Shown: positions 46,534 to 58,482 of the stretch, piece after piece
Position numbering within the stretch: position 1 is the first letter of the stretch
Layout: each line of letters starts with the position of its first letter
Source of the DNA: Verticillium longisporum
Lineage: Eukaryota; Ascomycota; Sordariomycetes; Glomerellales; Plectosphaerellaceae
Length of the DNA: 64,000 bases
NCBI GenBank assembly: GCA_019188255.1
Contig: JAETXT010000002.1
Location: 3,100,001-3,164,000 of the forward strand
Direction of reading: 5' to 3'
Position numbers and translations under genes: made by a program
Notes under the pieces: generated by a model
The model's database searches: none
What the model saw: only the letters and a program-made list of their open reading frames with translations
Told to the model about the DNA's origin: nothing

Positions 46534-48679
46534 TCACAAAGCTAACTGAGACATTGCTGTTGGAGACGGGGTATGCTCTCTGGGGCCAGTGGTGCCATTT
46601 GTGGACTTCCTCTGGCTCGCAAGGCTGGCAATTGAGTCCCACTTTTGCTTCCTCTCGGTCTCGCGTGCAACAGCAGTGTTTTGTTGCTCAGTGTAGTCGT
46701 GGGAGCAGTCGTCAAAGAGTTGGGGGTTGATCTCCATGAAAAGCTTCATAGCGTTGTAGACCATACCGTGAATTGTCCTAATAAGGCTGTCAGCTCAAGC
46801 AGTTAACGGATAACAAATGAGGTACGCACCTGTTCCAGTGACCCTTGGAGTTCTCGTAGAGGGGTGCAAACATGATGGGAAGGATGATCTCCACATTGTC
46901 GCTGACAAGGTTGCAAAAGTACTCGTTGTTCCAGAAGTATAAAGCGCGCTCGGCGACTTGGAAGTGCGGACTCGCAACTGACTTCGCAAGCTGGTGGAAT
47001 AGGGGCTCCTGGACCTTGGCGAATTCGGCAGGGTCCATGACTTCAAAGATATCCTCCACCTCATTGAGGAACATAACCTCTTTGGTGCTGTTGGTCTTGG
47101 GCCAGTATCGGAGCAAACCGAGAACAACCTGCAGCCATTAGCACTATTCTTTCCGCCTGATACGGTGGCTGACGTGCCGACACAAACTTACCTCTTCTGT
47201 TAGAGATGCGTCTTTCTCCAAGAACTGCACAATGCAGTAAGCTAGTTGAGGGTGGTACATGCTCAAGCTCTTGACCTTGTGCAGGGGGATCAGAACTCGC
47301 GTGAGGAAGGTCTTGTGTTCCTCCTTCAACGGCAGGGCAAATCCATTGATGATCGAGCCCAGGATTTCAAGAAGCTCCGCGATACCGTTGAACCTCTCTG
47401 TCTCATAGGTGAACTGGAAAAACACGTTGTTGATGGAGCGCCTGATAAAAGATCGCAAGTTCAGGAATTTGCCGTAAATGCGATGAAGAGTAGTCTTCAG
47501 GAAGTCTCTTTCACGAGGGTCCTCGGAGTCAAACAGTTCCAGTAGCTGCAGGACGAAGCTATGGTCGATGTAGGCTTTGGCAATGTTCGTGTTGAAGTCC
47601 TGGCTTTCGATGAAGCGAAGGAAGAACTCGTACACGACCTGAATATGAGGCCACGCTACCTCCAGCACGGGCTCATCCTCTTCCGGATCGAAAGCCTCGC
47701 CTTGGGGGTTCATGGGGGCGGGATGGGACGGAACAGGTTCTTGTTGAACATTTCGACGACCCTCGGATACATAGGTTCTGTAATGACCTGACGGTTGTTG
47801 GCCACGTAGTCGAGCAGCTCGTGCAGTGCCAGTCGCTTGATCTCCTTGGACTTCATGTCGCCGCTGGCATCGTTAAAGTCAAAGATGACATTGCATTGAT
47901 CAATCTTCTGCATGAACAGGTCCTGGCGCCGATTGGGAGGTACTTCGTGAAAGCCCGGCAGTTTCTCGAGCTCGCGGTCCGCTGAAATATCGAATCGCGA
48001 AGAGTGCTGGCGTTTTGGCGTCCGCATGCCCTCGGGCACGTCTTTCGGTGTTTGATGAAGGCGGTCGAACATCAGCGACTTGGTGCCCGCCTTGGGGGGT
48101 GCCAGGTCGTGTGGCATGGTCTCTGCAGCGCCAGGAGGGGGGACGTGCTACAGTGGAGTTGTCGTCAGCAGCGGTTCAAAATGCTCACCCGGGTTCATAG
48201 GCATGGGCTGATAGTGAGACGGGGGGGTATCTTACTGGAGCGCTTGGGCTGATGACGACGGACGGAGGTAGAGCCCCGAGTCGGGAAGGGGTACCGTTGC
48301 CATTGGAAGCTTGTGAGGGGCCGCCGAAACGATGTTGGCCCGCGGTTTGTTGGTTGCTCAGTGGCGCCGGCTGGTTCGGCGCGGCCTGGTCGGTTGCGGT
48401 GCCGCTGGGCAGGGGCTTGTTGCGAATATCGTTCAGTGTAGAAGTCGAAGAAGAAGGCGTCAGCACAGGGGACTGATTTGCGTCGCGACCCGAGCCCACG
48501 GACGAAGGTGAGGCGGCACCATCCTTGGAGTCCTTGCTCTTCTTGGGCTTGTTGGGGTCCTTGCCGCGCGATAACTGGGCCTGTACCGAGTTCGTCAGCA
48601 AGATCAGTGGGCAGTTCGTATAAAGGTGGAGTGAGGAGCATACCTTAACGCGCTGGCTGAAGCGATTCATATTGTTCAT
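46534..48679 (-). CDS. PP2A regulatory subunit B56 (Rts1-like), one frameshift
   Basis: Substrate-specifying regulatory subunit of protein phosphatase 2A. Exons are 48644-48679, 48236-48580, 47192-48147, 46830-47128 and 46534-46777, giving 626 residues. The N-terminal third is low-complexity ([18 protein letters not shown]). The B56 core is unmistakable: [101 protein letters not shown] and [19 protein letters not shown]. One base is missing in the G5 run 47714-47718, where FRPIPPP-stop must become [20 protein letters not shown]. The ATG at 48670 is an alternative start. Confidence 0.94.
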
Positions 48680-50270
48680 AGAGGACCTCAGTACGGTCTC
48701 TGATGGTGACGAACGCTGATAACGGGGATTGCCGAGGGGTGATTGGTTGCGTCAGGCACCGGTCCGGGAGTAGCTGAGGGGCAACGGTAAGGTATACAGG
48801 CAAGGCTGGCGGGTGCAAGAAAGGCACAAGAGGTAGCCAGAGCTTGTTGAGAGATGATTGCGGTCGCGCGAGGTCGTGTTGGATGGTGGCCGACAGGTGT
48901 ATCGCGACACGGAGAGGGTAGGTGTTCAGGCCTGTCGTGACGATGACACCGCCTTCTGATTCGATGGACAGGTTTGTTAAGGAAGGAGCAGAATATTGGC
49001 AGGAGTCAATGGGAGACACCTTGCTCCCAGGTTGGGGGGGGAGGGCGTTTGAATGTTCGGTGGGGAGGGGATGGAGTTCGCCTCGCGAACGTGCGACCGC
49101 AGTGTCGGGGAGTTTGACGTGGTCAGGATGATGATGGGTGGTGCTGCAGGGCACAGGCCAAGCCAGAGGCGGGTGTTCGATGAGGGGCGCCAGAGAGATG
49201 CACACCCATTCGGCTTGGAGGCGAAGGCACTCAAGGAAGGCCTGATGCACAATTATATCGAGGTGAGGTGGGATGCGAGGGCAGGCGAAAGGGGGAGACC
49301 CTTGGTGTAATTTTGGCCTGATTCGACCTCGAGTTGGGCTTGAGCTGCGGAAGTGGTGTTGTCGGGGAGAATGCTGGGAGTTGGAGTCGCAGTTGTTTGC
49401 GGGGCCAACGTGAGGTGTGGGACAATACGGAGCCAACTAGACCCCCGGTGCTCTCTGTCTCCTGGCTAGGTAGAGCTGAGAGCTGGGTGACCCTGTGGAA
49501 TAGCAGGGGACTCGTGGTAAGATATGGGGCAAGCCTCTAGTACCTTAGGTACCTAGGTAGCGTAAGGCTCCTCGACGACGAGCCGGGGGATATCCGGCAA
49601 TTTGTCGTGCGCGGCAGGTCGCGAAAGATCAGAGAATCAAACGAAAAGAAATGAAAAGGCTTGTCTGTAGTTCTCAGGATCGAGGTCGATGCTGATCACG
49701 CCTTGGGCTGATCTGGACATTCAGGAACACCTACAGGTAACGGTAAGAGGAACCCCCTAGGTGCACTTGGCGACGGCAAATTGAGGTAGTGGGAGTGGAA
49801 GGGGAAGGGGGGGATTGAGGGAGGCAGGTACTGGCCAATCTCCCTTTCGTCAATGCACTGGTAAAGATTGCACCTACGTTGTTAGAAGGTACATTGGACA
49901 CGATCCCACGCGGCCAGTGGGGGGTGAATTTGGTGTACTGGTGCACGGGCCAGATGTCACGGGATTTGGCGGCTTCTTCAATCGGGGCCAGCTACAGTGC
50001 GCGTTGTCGAAGGACGGCGAGACACTGTATGCTCAGCAATTCTTGCGCGTTCGATGTAAGCCTGGCTCATCGACAACCCTTATGAACGCCTTCTCAGCCA
50101 AGCCGTCTATTTCATTCTGTTCAAGAAGCGCGTTCCCTCAGTGGGAGATGAGCACGTCAAGCGAGCGAGCTCCCCGGCGCCCAGTGGCATTGTTCAGAGA
50201 TGTGTAAACCAGGGTAATCCTCTAGCACCGACGATATTGATACCCATCAACATATCTTCCATATTGCAAG
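48680..50270. promoter_or_regulatory. Divergent PP2A B56/TFIIIC intergenic region
   Basis: 1.6 kb between divergent start codons. A long open frame at 48645-49436 (minus) lies in the B56 leader and carries no domain. A TACCTTAGGTACCTAGGTAG repeat is at 49541-49560. No gene supported. Confidence 0.5.
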
Positions 50271-52644
50271 ATGCAGAATCCCAACGACGTCGCATATCGG
50301 GCCGCCGACCACTCGCGAAAGGGTGCCATGGAGCACGCCTTGGCACAAGCAGCAGCGAGGTCGGAAAATATTCTCGGCTCATCTGAATCGGAATCCACGT
50401 CAACCTCAGAGAGCGACATCTTTGATGACGAAGCGCGCAGGCACCCGATTCCCAAGCGTGTCCTATCGGCAGTCGAAGTTCCGATGATTGTCATGAATCT
50501 GGACCGGGCTGAAAAGGCGTTTGGAAGAATCACCAGTTTCCAGAACGTGCTCGACTTGGATCGCCTGAGCATCCCCTTCTATCTTAACCCAGAGAGTCCT
50601 TTCAGGAGACCTGTCATGTCGCATAACGCCGCTACACATAACGTTGTGCTCAAAATCACTGTTCCCAAAAGGACAGGGAGGAAACGTAAGAAAGGCTCAG
50701 GCGGCCCCTTCGAGGGCGAGTCGAACGCGATGGAGCCTGGGGCTGTGGATGCACCCTCGTCCTATGTATGCTCCAAGGCACGAGAAGATAATCCAAGAGT
50801 CTTGCGGCGGAAGCTACAAGACAATATCGACGACTATCGTGTTGAGCCGGTTGGCCTTGTGAAGGGCACGCACCGATTTCGAGGTTTGACACCGCGTGCT
50901 TGCTAGACAGGCCCATGACTGACATCACGCAGGCCCAGCTGACTTTCAATGGAACATGGACGAGTCGCCTTTTATCAAGAGATTTCAAGAGGGCGTCATG
51001 TCTGGCGACCTCAACAAGATGCGAGAGTTCAAATTCAACGAGGGAACAGATCTGGGTCCGAATGTTGAGCTCATCCCACCTCCACAATGGGCTACAACCG
51101 CCCTGCCGTTCAATTATACGTACGAGCAGAATCCATACGTGCGTCCCGAGATGGACCCCAGCGGCAAGCAAACACTGGTCAACACACAGATGCCTGTCTT
51201 GGTCGGATATTTCCTTAGTGCCGACCAGTACCCCGTACCAACGGGCCCGCAGTTCGAGTATGATGGCGGTGACCCTGAGGTCGAGATGTGCATCACTCTC
51301 TCCAAGGAGCTTATGGAGGACAGGCCGATATGGACACGGAGATCGCTCCTGAACGCTCTCGGAACCAAGGTCCGCAACGCACACATCGTCAAGCGCTGTG
51401 CGGGCTTTGCAGGATATCAGTTTCGGGGTGGGCCGTTCCGTGATTCCATCATCAAGTACGGCGTCGACCCTCGGTCTGATCCAAGCTTTCGCAAATACCA
51501 AACTGTCATCTTCAATTTACGCAAGCTGCAGCCGGGATATGCCGGCGAGACATGGCAAGGCCTTCGCAGTATCCGCACCGAAGCCCGACAGCAGATGGGC
51601 GACAATTTTAACAGCCACGTCTTTGACGGCAAATCGTTTTGGTCCGATGGCAAGATCTGGCAGGTCTGTGACATCACCGACCCAGTCATTGCACGGATCG
51701 TAAACGAGTCGCCCGTGCGACCCGAGTGTAGCATCTTGACGAGCGGGTGGTTCCACGGAGCCACGTGGGCGAAGCTTAAAGCTGTTATGAAGACAAAGAT
51801 GATGGCAGTTCAATTTGGGCGCAAGTTCCCCGATGAGGCGTTCGATGCAGTGTTTGAGGTGCGGGATACAACGCCCCCGCCCAACTCGTCAGCCGTGCGG
51901 ATCCCTGTCCCTGATCTGAAGCTCACAGACGACGAAATGCGCGAGATTTACGGTCGAAACTGGAAGCAACCCAAGAAGAAGAAGACGCACGGTTTTGACT
52001 ACCGCGTGCCTGGGCAGAACAAGCGCGGGCCGCGGCTCAAAAGCGTGGCTGAAGTCGATGGCGAAGACGACGAGCCGCCCGAAGGAGACAGCGGGCCGAA
52101 TAGATACCATTCCGCACATGAGACGGCCCGCGCCCTAGCCGGCAGAGACGAGCAGACGTCAGATCACAGCCGAGATGATCATGTCAAAATCGATCCGAAC
52201 CTGAGTGGCATTTTGGAGGAGGACGGAGAACCAGACGAGGATGAGGAAGAGGAAAGCATCCTGGCACAATTAACAGGGTCGGCTGGCCAGAATGATGCGA
52301 GCAGACCGCCGTATGCCGACCGGAGCTTCTATGTTCCCATGGAAGGCGAGGCCGAAGAGACGGGTAACGAGTATGATGAGGATGAGGATGAGGATGAGGA
52401 GGAAGACGACGAAGAAGACGACGATGACGATTACGTGGCTTTCGGGGCTAATCGCTTCGGCGGGCCACCGATACGACAGGCAGATGCTCTCAGGGACACG
52501 GACGTTGAAATGATAGCAGGGGGATATGCCGAGGATGAAGACGAGGAGGAGGACGAGGAAGGAGATGAAGAAGCAGACGACGATGAGGTCGAGGCTGAAG
52601 ATGTTACGGGAAGTCGTGTTGGACCCCGAGGGCCTTCCTTGTAA
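50271..52644 (+). CDS. TFIIIC subunit 5 (Tfc1/Sfc1, GTF3C5 family)
   Basis: Subunit of the RNA polymerase III factor TFIIIC, which binds the A-box side of tRNA promoters. Exons 50271-50883 and 50933-52644 join in phase to 774 residues. The 49-nt intron joins HRFRG to PADFQWNMDESPFIKRFQEG. Family features: an N-terminal triple-barrel segment (LSIPFYLNPESPFRRPVMSHN, VLKITVPKRTGRKRK), the central WTRRSLLNALGTKVRN and YGVDPRSDPSFRKYQTV region, and a long acidic C-terminal tail (EDEEEESIL, DEDEDEDEEEDDEEDDDDD). The acidic tail is encoded by a purine-rich GAGGATGA repeat. Confidence 0.93.
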
Positions 52645-53695
52645 TCAGATTGCCGAGAAGGCCACAGATCGCCGGCCAAAATACTGGCTTGACGAGTCAT
52701 CCAGGCAATACCATAATGCGAGTAAGGATGGAAGCAGAGTAGAGGACATGTTGGTGGTTGTTCAGCAAGCAAGGCCAGCGATGATTGCCCAGATGGGACA
52801 CCGACTGTGAGTCAGCCCTCATTCCCAGCCAAGACTTATGTAGCATGGCGCAGAGGGCCAATCCAACGGCTTATATCGACTGGCTGCCTTGACAATATTG
52901 TTCTAGAGCTATTGATCGACACTTGTACCCTTGTGCCTGGGCTCGGTGCCTTGTCCAGAAGACCTCGTGTTTCCAAAACCGACAACAGAGGCTGCATGCA
53001 AGGAGGTGGCGACTGATGATGACAGCCCCACCACACTGCCTTGTAATGCGAAGATGGAAAAGAGAGACGTCATCTGCTTGCCTGGCTTTCTATGTAGAAA
53101 AAATGGCATTTTGCGAGTGAGGCAGTCCAGGCACCGATTCACAATATCGCATTCACAATACCGCAACCCGCCCCAAAACCTCATACACAAGGTACTTCAT
53201 GCAGATCATTCTACCTTGGGGCTGGTCATAAGTCAAGTGAACTTTGCTGCCTATAGAGAGTACCTCATTGGGCCCACAAAGGCGTTCAAGGTATAAGTCA
53301 TCGTCCAGCCTAAGTTTCCTTTTCGTCACACGCCTCTTCCCAGCTTTCATAGAACGTATGATCCTTCATTATACCAGGATCACTAGGAGCTATATAGACA
53401 TCAAAGCATCGAGTTGAACTGACAGCCCAAGACCGAGCAAGGGCGAGCAGCTACAAAGGCCGGACGGTTACAAGAGCTGGAAGACAAGGAGGTCTGGACA
53501 TTGGAACGGGGCAAGTGACCGGACGACCGGCCGACCTAATATCGTGAACGCCGGCTACAACCAACCGGCCGGGCCGAAAGACGGGAAACTGCGCGAAACC
53601 GGGCGAGGCCTACAAAAAGAGTGGACGAAGGGACTCGAAAACTTGAGATTACAAGGACAACCAGCAACAACAACACCACAAGCAGGGTAGCCGTG
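52645..53695. other. Intergenic between TFIIIC and BCS1-like genes
   Basis: No coding exon supported. It holds the TFIIIC 3' region and the promoter of the BCS1-like gene. Confidence 0.5.
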
Positions 53696-55609
53696 ATGGA
53701 CTTTAAGGAGATCCTCTACGGCCTCTTCGGCCCAAACACCACAGTAGATGCTTGCGCTGGGAGTCCATCTACGGCATCAACTTCTGGTACGTTTACCAGC
53801 CATGGGCGACTTCCCAAGAACCCCCTTCTGGACGCCCTGGCTCCCCTCCTCGGAGGCCAACTCAGTCCTCTCCTCCGCGCCTTGAATCTCGCCAACAACA
53901 TCCTCGGCGCCCGTCTTGGCCTGCCCATCGACCCCTCATTCCTCTTGACCCTCGCCGCCGCCGCCTGGGCCATCAACCGCTTTGCCCGACAGCTTTACTA
54001 CGCCCTCGCTGCGATTGTAACCGCCCATTTTATGGCATCCATCACCGTGGCGTCGACGGACGAAATCTATGTTCATATGATGAAGTGGCTCGCCGTTCAG
54101 CCGTTGGTCACGACGTCTCGCTCACTCATGGCCGAGACCGCCGCTCATTCCTCTTGGGAAGATGACGAGGATCAGATAGATGCCCTTCAACTTCGCACGA
54201 TTGCCGGCGGCGGTGATGAAAAGTATCTCAACTTCTCCAACCAGCAGGCCAATGCACCCCCTCGCTTTGTGCCAGCAGTTGGTCTTCACGGCTTCTGGTA
54301 CGGACGTCGCTACTTCCGCCTGCAGCGGAAGCACCAGTCGTTCCTCGACGATAACTCTGGAGGAGCTCGTGGCTCGACCGGCACGACCCTGGAGAAAGAG
54401 GAGGTCCTCGTCATCTCCTGCTTCGGCCGTTCAACCACACCTATTAAGACTCTCCTCCAGGCCGTCAAGCAGCATTACTACAGCGACCACGTAGCCCGCA
54501 CCACCATTAAGCGGCCCTCGCCGCAGCCCCTCCGCCGCTTTAACGCTCGCAACTGGGCGACTGTGGCAGTTCGTCCCGTCCGCGCCCTTCGCACCGTCAT
54601 CCTCGACGCCGCTCAAAAGTCGACCGTCCTAGCCGATATGAACGAGTACCTCCACCCGGCGACCCCACGCTGGTACGCTAACCGCGGTATCCCTCTTCGT
54701 CGCGGTTATCTATTCCACGGACCTCCTGGCACCGGCAAGACGTCTCTGTCGTTTGCCCTCGCCGGAGTCTTTGGTCTCGACATCTACGTCATCAGTCTGC
54801 TGGAGCCCACGCTCTCAGAAGAAGATCTCGGCACCCTCTTCAGCAGCCTGCCACGGCGCTGCGTCGTCCTCCTCGAAGACATTGACGCCGCCGGCCTCCG
54901 CCGCCCACAAGAAGAGGAAGAGGAAGAGGAAGCCAGCGAAGCACCAGCCACAGACAAGAAGACCCGCCAAGGCCGCGGTGCGCGCGCGAGCGTCAACGGC
55001 GACAAGGAGTCCTCGTCAAACGAGCAGCCTGCGGCCCACCGCCCTCGCGAAGACTGGAAGGTCTCCGACCTCGCCCGCGCCCTCAAGGCACCCGGCGCCG
55101 GCGGCGACGACCGCAAGGGTATCTCCCTCTCCGGTCTCCTCAACGCCATCGACGGCGTCGCCTCCCAGGAAGGCCGCGTCCTCGTCATGACGACCAATCA
55201 CCCCGAGGCCCTCGACGCCGCGCTCATCCGGCCTGGTCGCGTCGATCTGCAAGTCGCCTTTGGAAACGCCACGAGCGAGCAGGCGCGCGAGCTGTTCGAG
55301 CGTATGTACGAGGCAGATGCCGCAAAGAACGACCCTGCCGTCGAGAAGAGCAGCGAGGCGACGCAGAACAGACAAGCGGAGAACAAGGGAGCCGAGGTTG
55401 GCGGCGACGACGGCGTCGAAGGCCTGTCACAGATTGCGGCCGGGTTTGGCAACAAAATCGACGACGGGCTTCTCAGCCCAGCGGAGATTCAGGGATTCCT
55501 GCTCAAGAGGAAGAAGGATCCCAAGAAGGCGCTGCGGGAGACGGATCGCTGGGTGGAGGCGATGAAGGCGCAGAAGGAGAACAAGACAAAGGTCCTTACT
55601 GTTCAGTGA
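53696..55609 (+). CDS. BCS1-like AAA ATPase
   Basis: A single-exon AAA ATPase of 637 residues with the BCS1 N-terminal domain. Visible: a hydrophobic segment (LLTLAAAAWAINRFARQLYYALAAIVTAHF), the BCS1-N region (LHGFWYGRRYFRLQRKHQ, EVLVISCFGRS), Walker A GPPGTGKTS, Walker B VVLLEDIDAAG, and the second-region motif NHPEALDAALIRPGRVD. A low-complexity Glu-rich insert (EEEEEEEEASEAP) separates Walker B from the rest of the core, as in many fungal BCS1-like paralogues. The start at 53696 (MDFKEILYGLFG) is preferred over 53621 because the upstream 25 codons are Thr/Asn-rich and unlike the family. Probably a paralogue rather than the canonical complex III assembly factor; the substrate is unknown. 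Confidence 0.9.
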   Translation: MDFKEILYGLFGPNTTVDACAGSPSTASTSGTFTSHGRLPKNPLLDALAPLLGGQLSPLLRALNLANNILGARLGLPIDPSFLLTLAAAAWAINRFARQLYYALAAIVTAHFMASITVASTDEIYVHMMKWLAVQPLVTTSRSLMAETAAHSSWEDDEDQIDALQLRTIAGGGDEKYLNFSNQQANAPPRFVPAVGLHGFWYGRRYFRLQRKHQSFLDDNSGGARGSTGTTLEKEEVLVISCFGRSTTPIKTLLQAVKQHYYSDHVARTTIKRPSPQPLRRFNARNWATVAVRPVRALRTVILDAAQKSTVLADMNEYLHPATPRWYANRGIPLRRGYLFHGPPGTGKTSLSFALAGVFGLDIYVISLLEPTLSEEDLGTLFSSLPRRCVVLLEDIDAAGLRRPQEEEEEEEASEAPATDKKTRQGRGARASVNGDKESSSNEQPAAHRPREDWKVSDLARALKAPGAGGDDRKGISLSGLLNAIDGVASQEGRVLVMTTNHPEALDAALIRPGRVDLQVAFGNATSEQARELFERMYEADAAKNDPAVEKSSEATQNRQAENKGAEVGGDDGVEGLSQIAAGFGNKIDDGLLSPAEIQGFLLKRKKDPKKALRETDRWVEAMKAQKENKTKVLTVQ

Positions 55610-56194
55610 TCTCTGGGAGAGTTTAGCATCGGCATGAGTTCCAGAACTAAAGAAGCATTAGCGTTAGCATCAAAGTACATCGGCCGGACTGGGACGAGAC
55701 GACGATCTGCCAGTGAGGCAACTCTGGCTTTCTGGGTTTCAAGGGATCCTTTCGATAGAAGTTTTTATGAGGTTGTCTTCATTGCATCATGGGATGAGGA
55801 CAAGGGAACAGGGAAAAGGCATCAGATTGAAGACTTAGTTGTGCTTCCATGGTGCAGCGATAATCACGTTCATAACATTGCACCGTATCAATAACAAAAT
55901 CAAACATGGGATTCGTCTTGAACAGTGCTTCGAATTGAGTCAACAAGCCTAAGCTGCCGTCCCATGATTGGGTTCAATAGTGAGTGCACTCTTGTATCAA
56001 TCTCGCTCACGATACATGACTCGAAATGAATAGCTTCAGTCGGAAAAGCGCTCTCTCAGCCCCTTTGACATGATGCTTCCCATAATAAACTACAGAAAAA
56101 TCCAGACCGAAACAAAACGCCGACATACCCGGTCGGCGCGTGGTATATTCATGACTCCTCTCCCCTTCCCCTTGAGCAAAATAAGAGAAACACT
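55610..56194. other. Convergent intergenic region
   Basis: Between the BCS1-like and palmitoyltransferase stop codons. No gene seen. Confidence 0.5.
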
Positions 56195-57907
56195 TTAGTC
56201 GAGATCATCATCCACCGCTGACGCCCGTCGGTCAAAGCCTGTCCCGCCTATGGACGGGCTGGTACTGTTGCTGCTGTGTTTCCTCAGAAGCCCGCTCGCG
56301 CCGCCGCGGCCCCAGCCCCCGTTCGTCACGAGGTTCATAGCCCTGTTTTCTGCGGCCTCGGCGTCGTCTTCGGGGCTGTGGCCCTCGTCGTCTGTGGCGA
56401 AGAGGTCGTCTTCGATCGTCTTGCCTCTGGGGCTGAGCTTGCGCATGGAGACGGCATCCTGCATCTCGTCTGCGTACAGGTTGGGGTCACGGCCCAGTAC
56501 ACGATCGGCCTTTGAGGGTGTTTTTCGGCCTGTGAGTGTCGAGGGCGAGGGCGAGGGCGCTAGTGTCTGGTTGAAGTGGCGGCCCGCACCGGCCGGAGGG
56601 TTGGGACGTAGGAACTGAGGCGGCGCATCGTCGGAGCCCCATCCAGCATTGACTTCACGGGCGCGCTGAGCCTCGCGATCCCGCCTGATGCGATCTTGGG
56701 CTGCAACCCACTTGGGGCTGGCCTCCCAAGACCACCCATTGCCAGTCGTGTTGCAGATGGGAAAGGCCCAAAGCCAAGGCGTGGGACCAAAGAGGTGGAG
56801 CAGGTTACGCTTGGCGCCGAGGTCGAAGGCATTGGGGAGCTTCTCCGAGTCCTGCTCATCGAGGTAGTCCTCGTAGCGCTTCCGGGCGTTGTGTCTCTCG
56901 ACCTCCTCGTAGGATTGGAATGCGGGACGCTGGCCGTCAAGACCGGGCCCACCCGATCGGTTCACCTCACCCTCTTCAGGGCGGGGGATGCCCGGGAGAG
57001 CATTGGCGTGAACGTCCAGGAGCTGCTGCCCATATTGTGGCAGCGGAACACCGCGTATATTGTGAGTCTGCATAGGTCTACGGATAGGCGAGAGGTAGCG
57101 CGTCTTCTCGAGACACTCGATGGTGGTCTGACCTCGGCTGGCTAGCAGTATATGCCAGCCAGTGAACGCTCCGACAACGATGCCGATGATGCCCGACACG
57201 ACGCTCAGAATGATGAAGTTGATGGGGAGCAGCGTGTCTACATATGTAGTGTTGTTGACAATCTCGACGTAGACCCAGCTACCAGAGACGGCGAAGGAGT
57301 AAAAACACAGGATTGTCGTATAGATCAGGAACAACAGGAAAGCTTTGTGGTTCTTCAATCCGATGCACGTGGCCAGCCAAGGACAGTGGTGATCCATCTT
57401 GAGAACACACTTGCGGCAGCTAGAACAGTGATGGGCGCGATCCGGCTTCCTGGCTTGGCATTTCTTGCAGAAACGCACTTCACCATTCGACTTGACGGTG
57501 AAAGAAGTGGCGGTTGGCGGGGCTTCGGTTGGTAGCTCGGCGTAGCCATTGTCGTTGGTGGTGCTGCCGGGGTTTGTGAAGACGGCAGTTGTGTAGGACC
57601 AGTTGAGAAGTCCATATATAAGGATCGCGCCGAAGGATGAGCCGTTGCCTATAAGAGTCGGTCAGTGCTGTTGGATCAAGTCGAACGGACGTAGAGGGGT
57701 GGGCTGCCACGCACCTAGCCAAGCAACCTTGGATTGGGAAGAGCCGATGCTGACGTCTACCCAGACGGCCCATGTGGTGAGGCCGTAAACGAAAAGGAGA
57801 GGGAAGTAGGTAAGGGAAGTGCAGCAGCAGCGCTCGATCCTGCGTGCCCACCGACGAATCCCAGCCATGGTGAAGGATGTTGGTGACGCGGGTCGAGTAG
57901 AGTCCAT
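56195..57907 (-). CDS. DHHC palmitoyltransferase (PFA3-like)
   Basis: Membrane enzyme that S-palmitoylates proteins; Pfa3 acts on the vacuolar Vac8. Exons 57715-57907 and 56195-57648 (66-nt intron) give 548 residues. There are four hydrophobic segments: two before the zinc-binding domain (YFPLLFVYGLTTWAVWV, FGAILIYGLLNWSYTTAVF) and two after (FLLFLIYTTILCFYSFAVSG, FIILSVVSGIIGIVVGAFTG). The DHHC cysteine-rich domain reads RFCKKCQARKPDRAHHC and CVLKMDHHCPWLATCIG. The cytosolic tail is long and polar, with a TTxE-like TTIECLE motif and the fungal GNGWSWEASPKW segment. A second ATG at 57868 (MAGIRRWARR) may be the true start. Confidence 0.93.
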
Positions 57908-58482
57908 CAGCAGACAGGGGACGGAGTGCGAAGTGCAAGGAGGAAGCCTCTCATAGCGTGGACAGGAAAGCGGAAAGAAATTGTTTTATCGTCGCATGGA
58001 GGCACTGCAGATGTTGTGCGTCGTCCGAAAGCGAATGCCGGAAACTCCGTGGGTGATGGTGGATGGTTGATGGCCACGCGGACGATCCAACCTTCAATGG
58101 AAATGGAAGCTTCGGTATCTGATACCAGAACAATCAGGGAATCAGGGGTCCCTGAGAGAGGGCCAGGGGGTGAGGCTGGTGCTGACCAACGCCTAGGCCA
58201 GGTTGTGGCGGTGCAAGTTCGAGGGCCAGATGTCAAGTCGCACCAGTAATCTGGGACACGCGTCGCGTGCTGGCTAGCGTGGTGGACGTCACTTCCCATT
58301 CTCATGCCACAGGATCACACTGTAGCGGATTGTGTTTGACTTTTCTTAAGGGTTTTCATTTCTCTGCTCAAGTTATCTACACGTCATTGGTCCTACCGAG
58401 GCCAAGGGCGGAAAACACTTTGTTCGCTAACCGAGGAGCTGCATCTCGTTGGCCCTGTGCACTCAAAATTTGGGACCTCGAT
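57908..58482. other. Intergenic, palmitoyltransferase promoter
   Basis: Upstream of the palmitoyltransferase gene and 3' of the zinc-finger gene, both on the minus strand. No further gene seen. Confidence 0.5.

Noticed and set aside
48645..49436. 263-codon minus-strand frame upstream of PP2A B56
   Set aside because: Pro/His/Ser-rich, overlaps the B56 first exon in another frame, and no family recognised; probably leader sequence.
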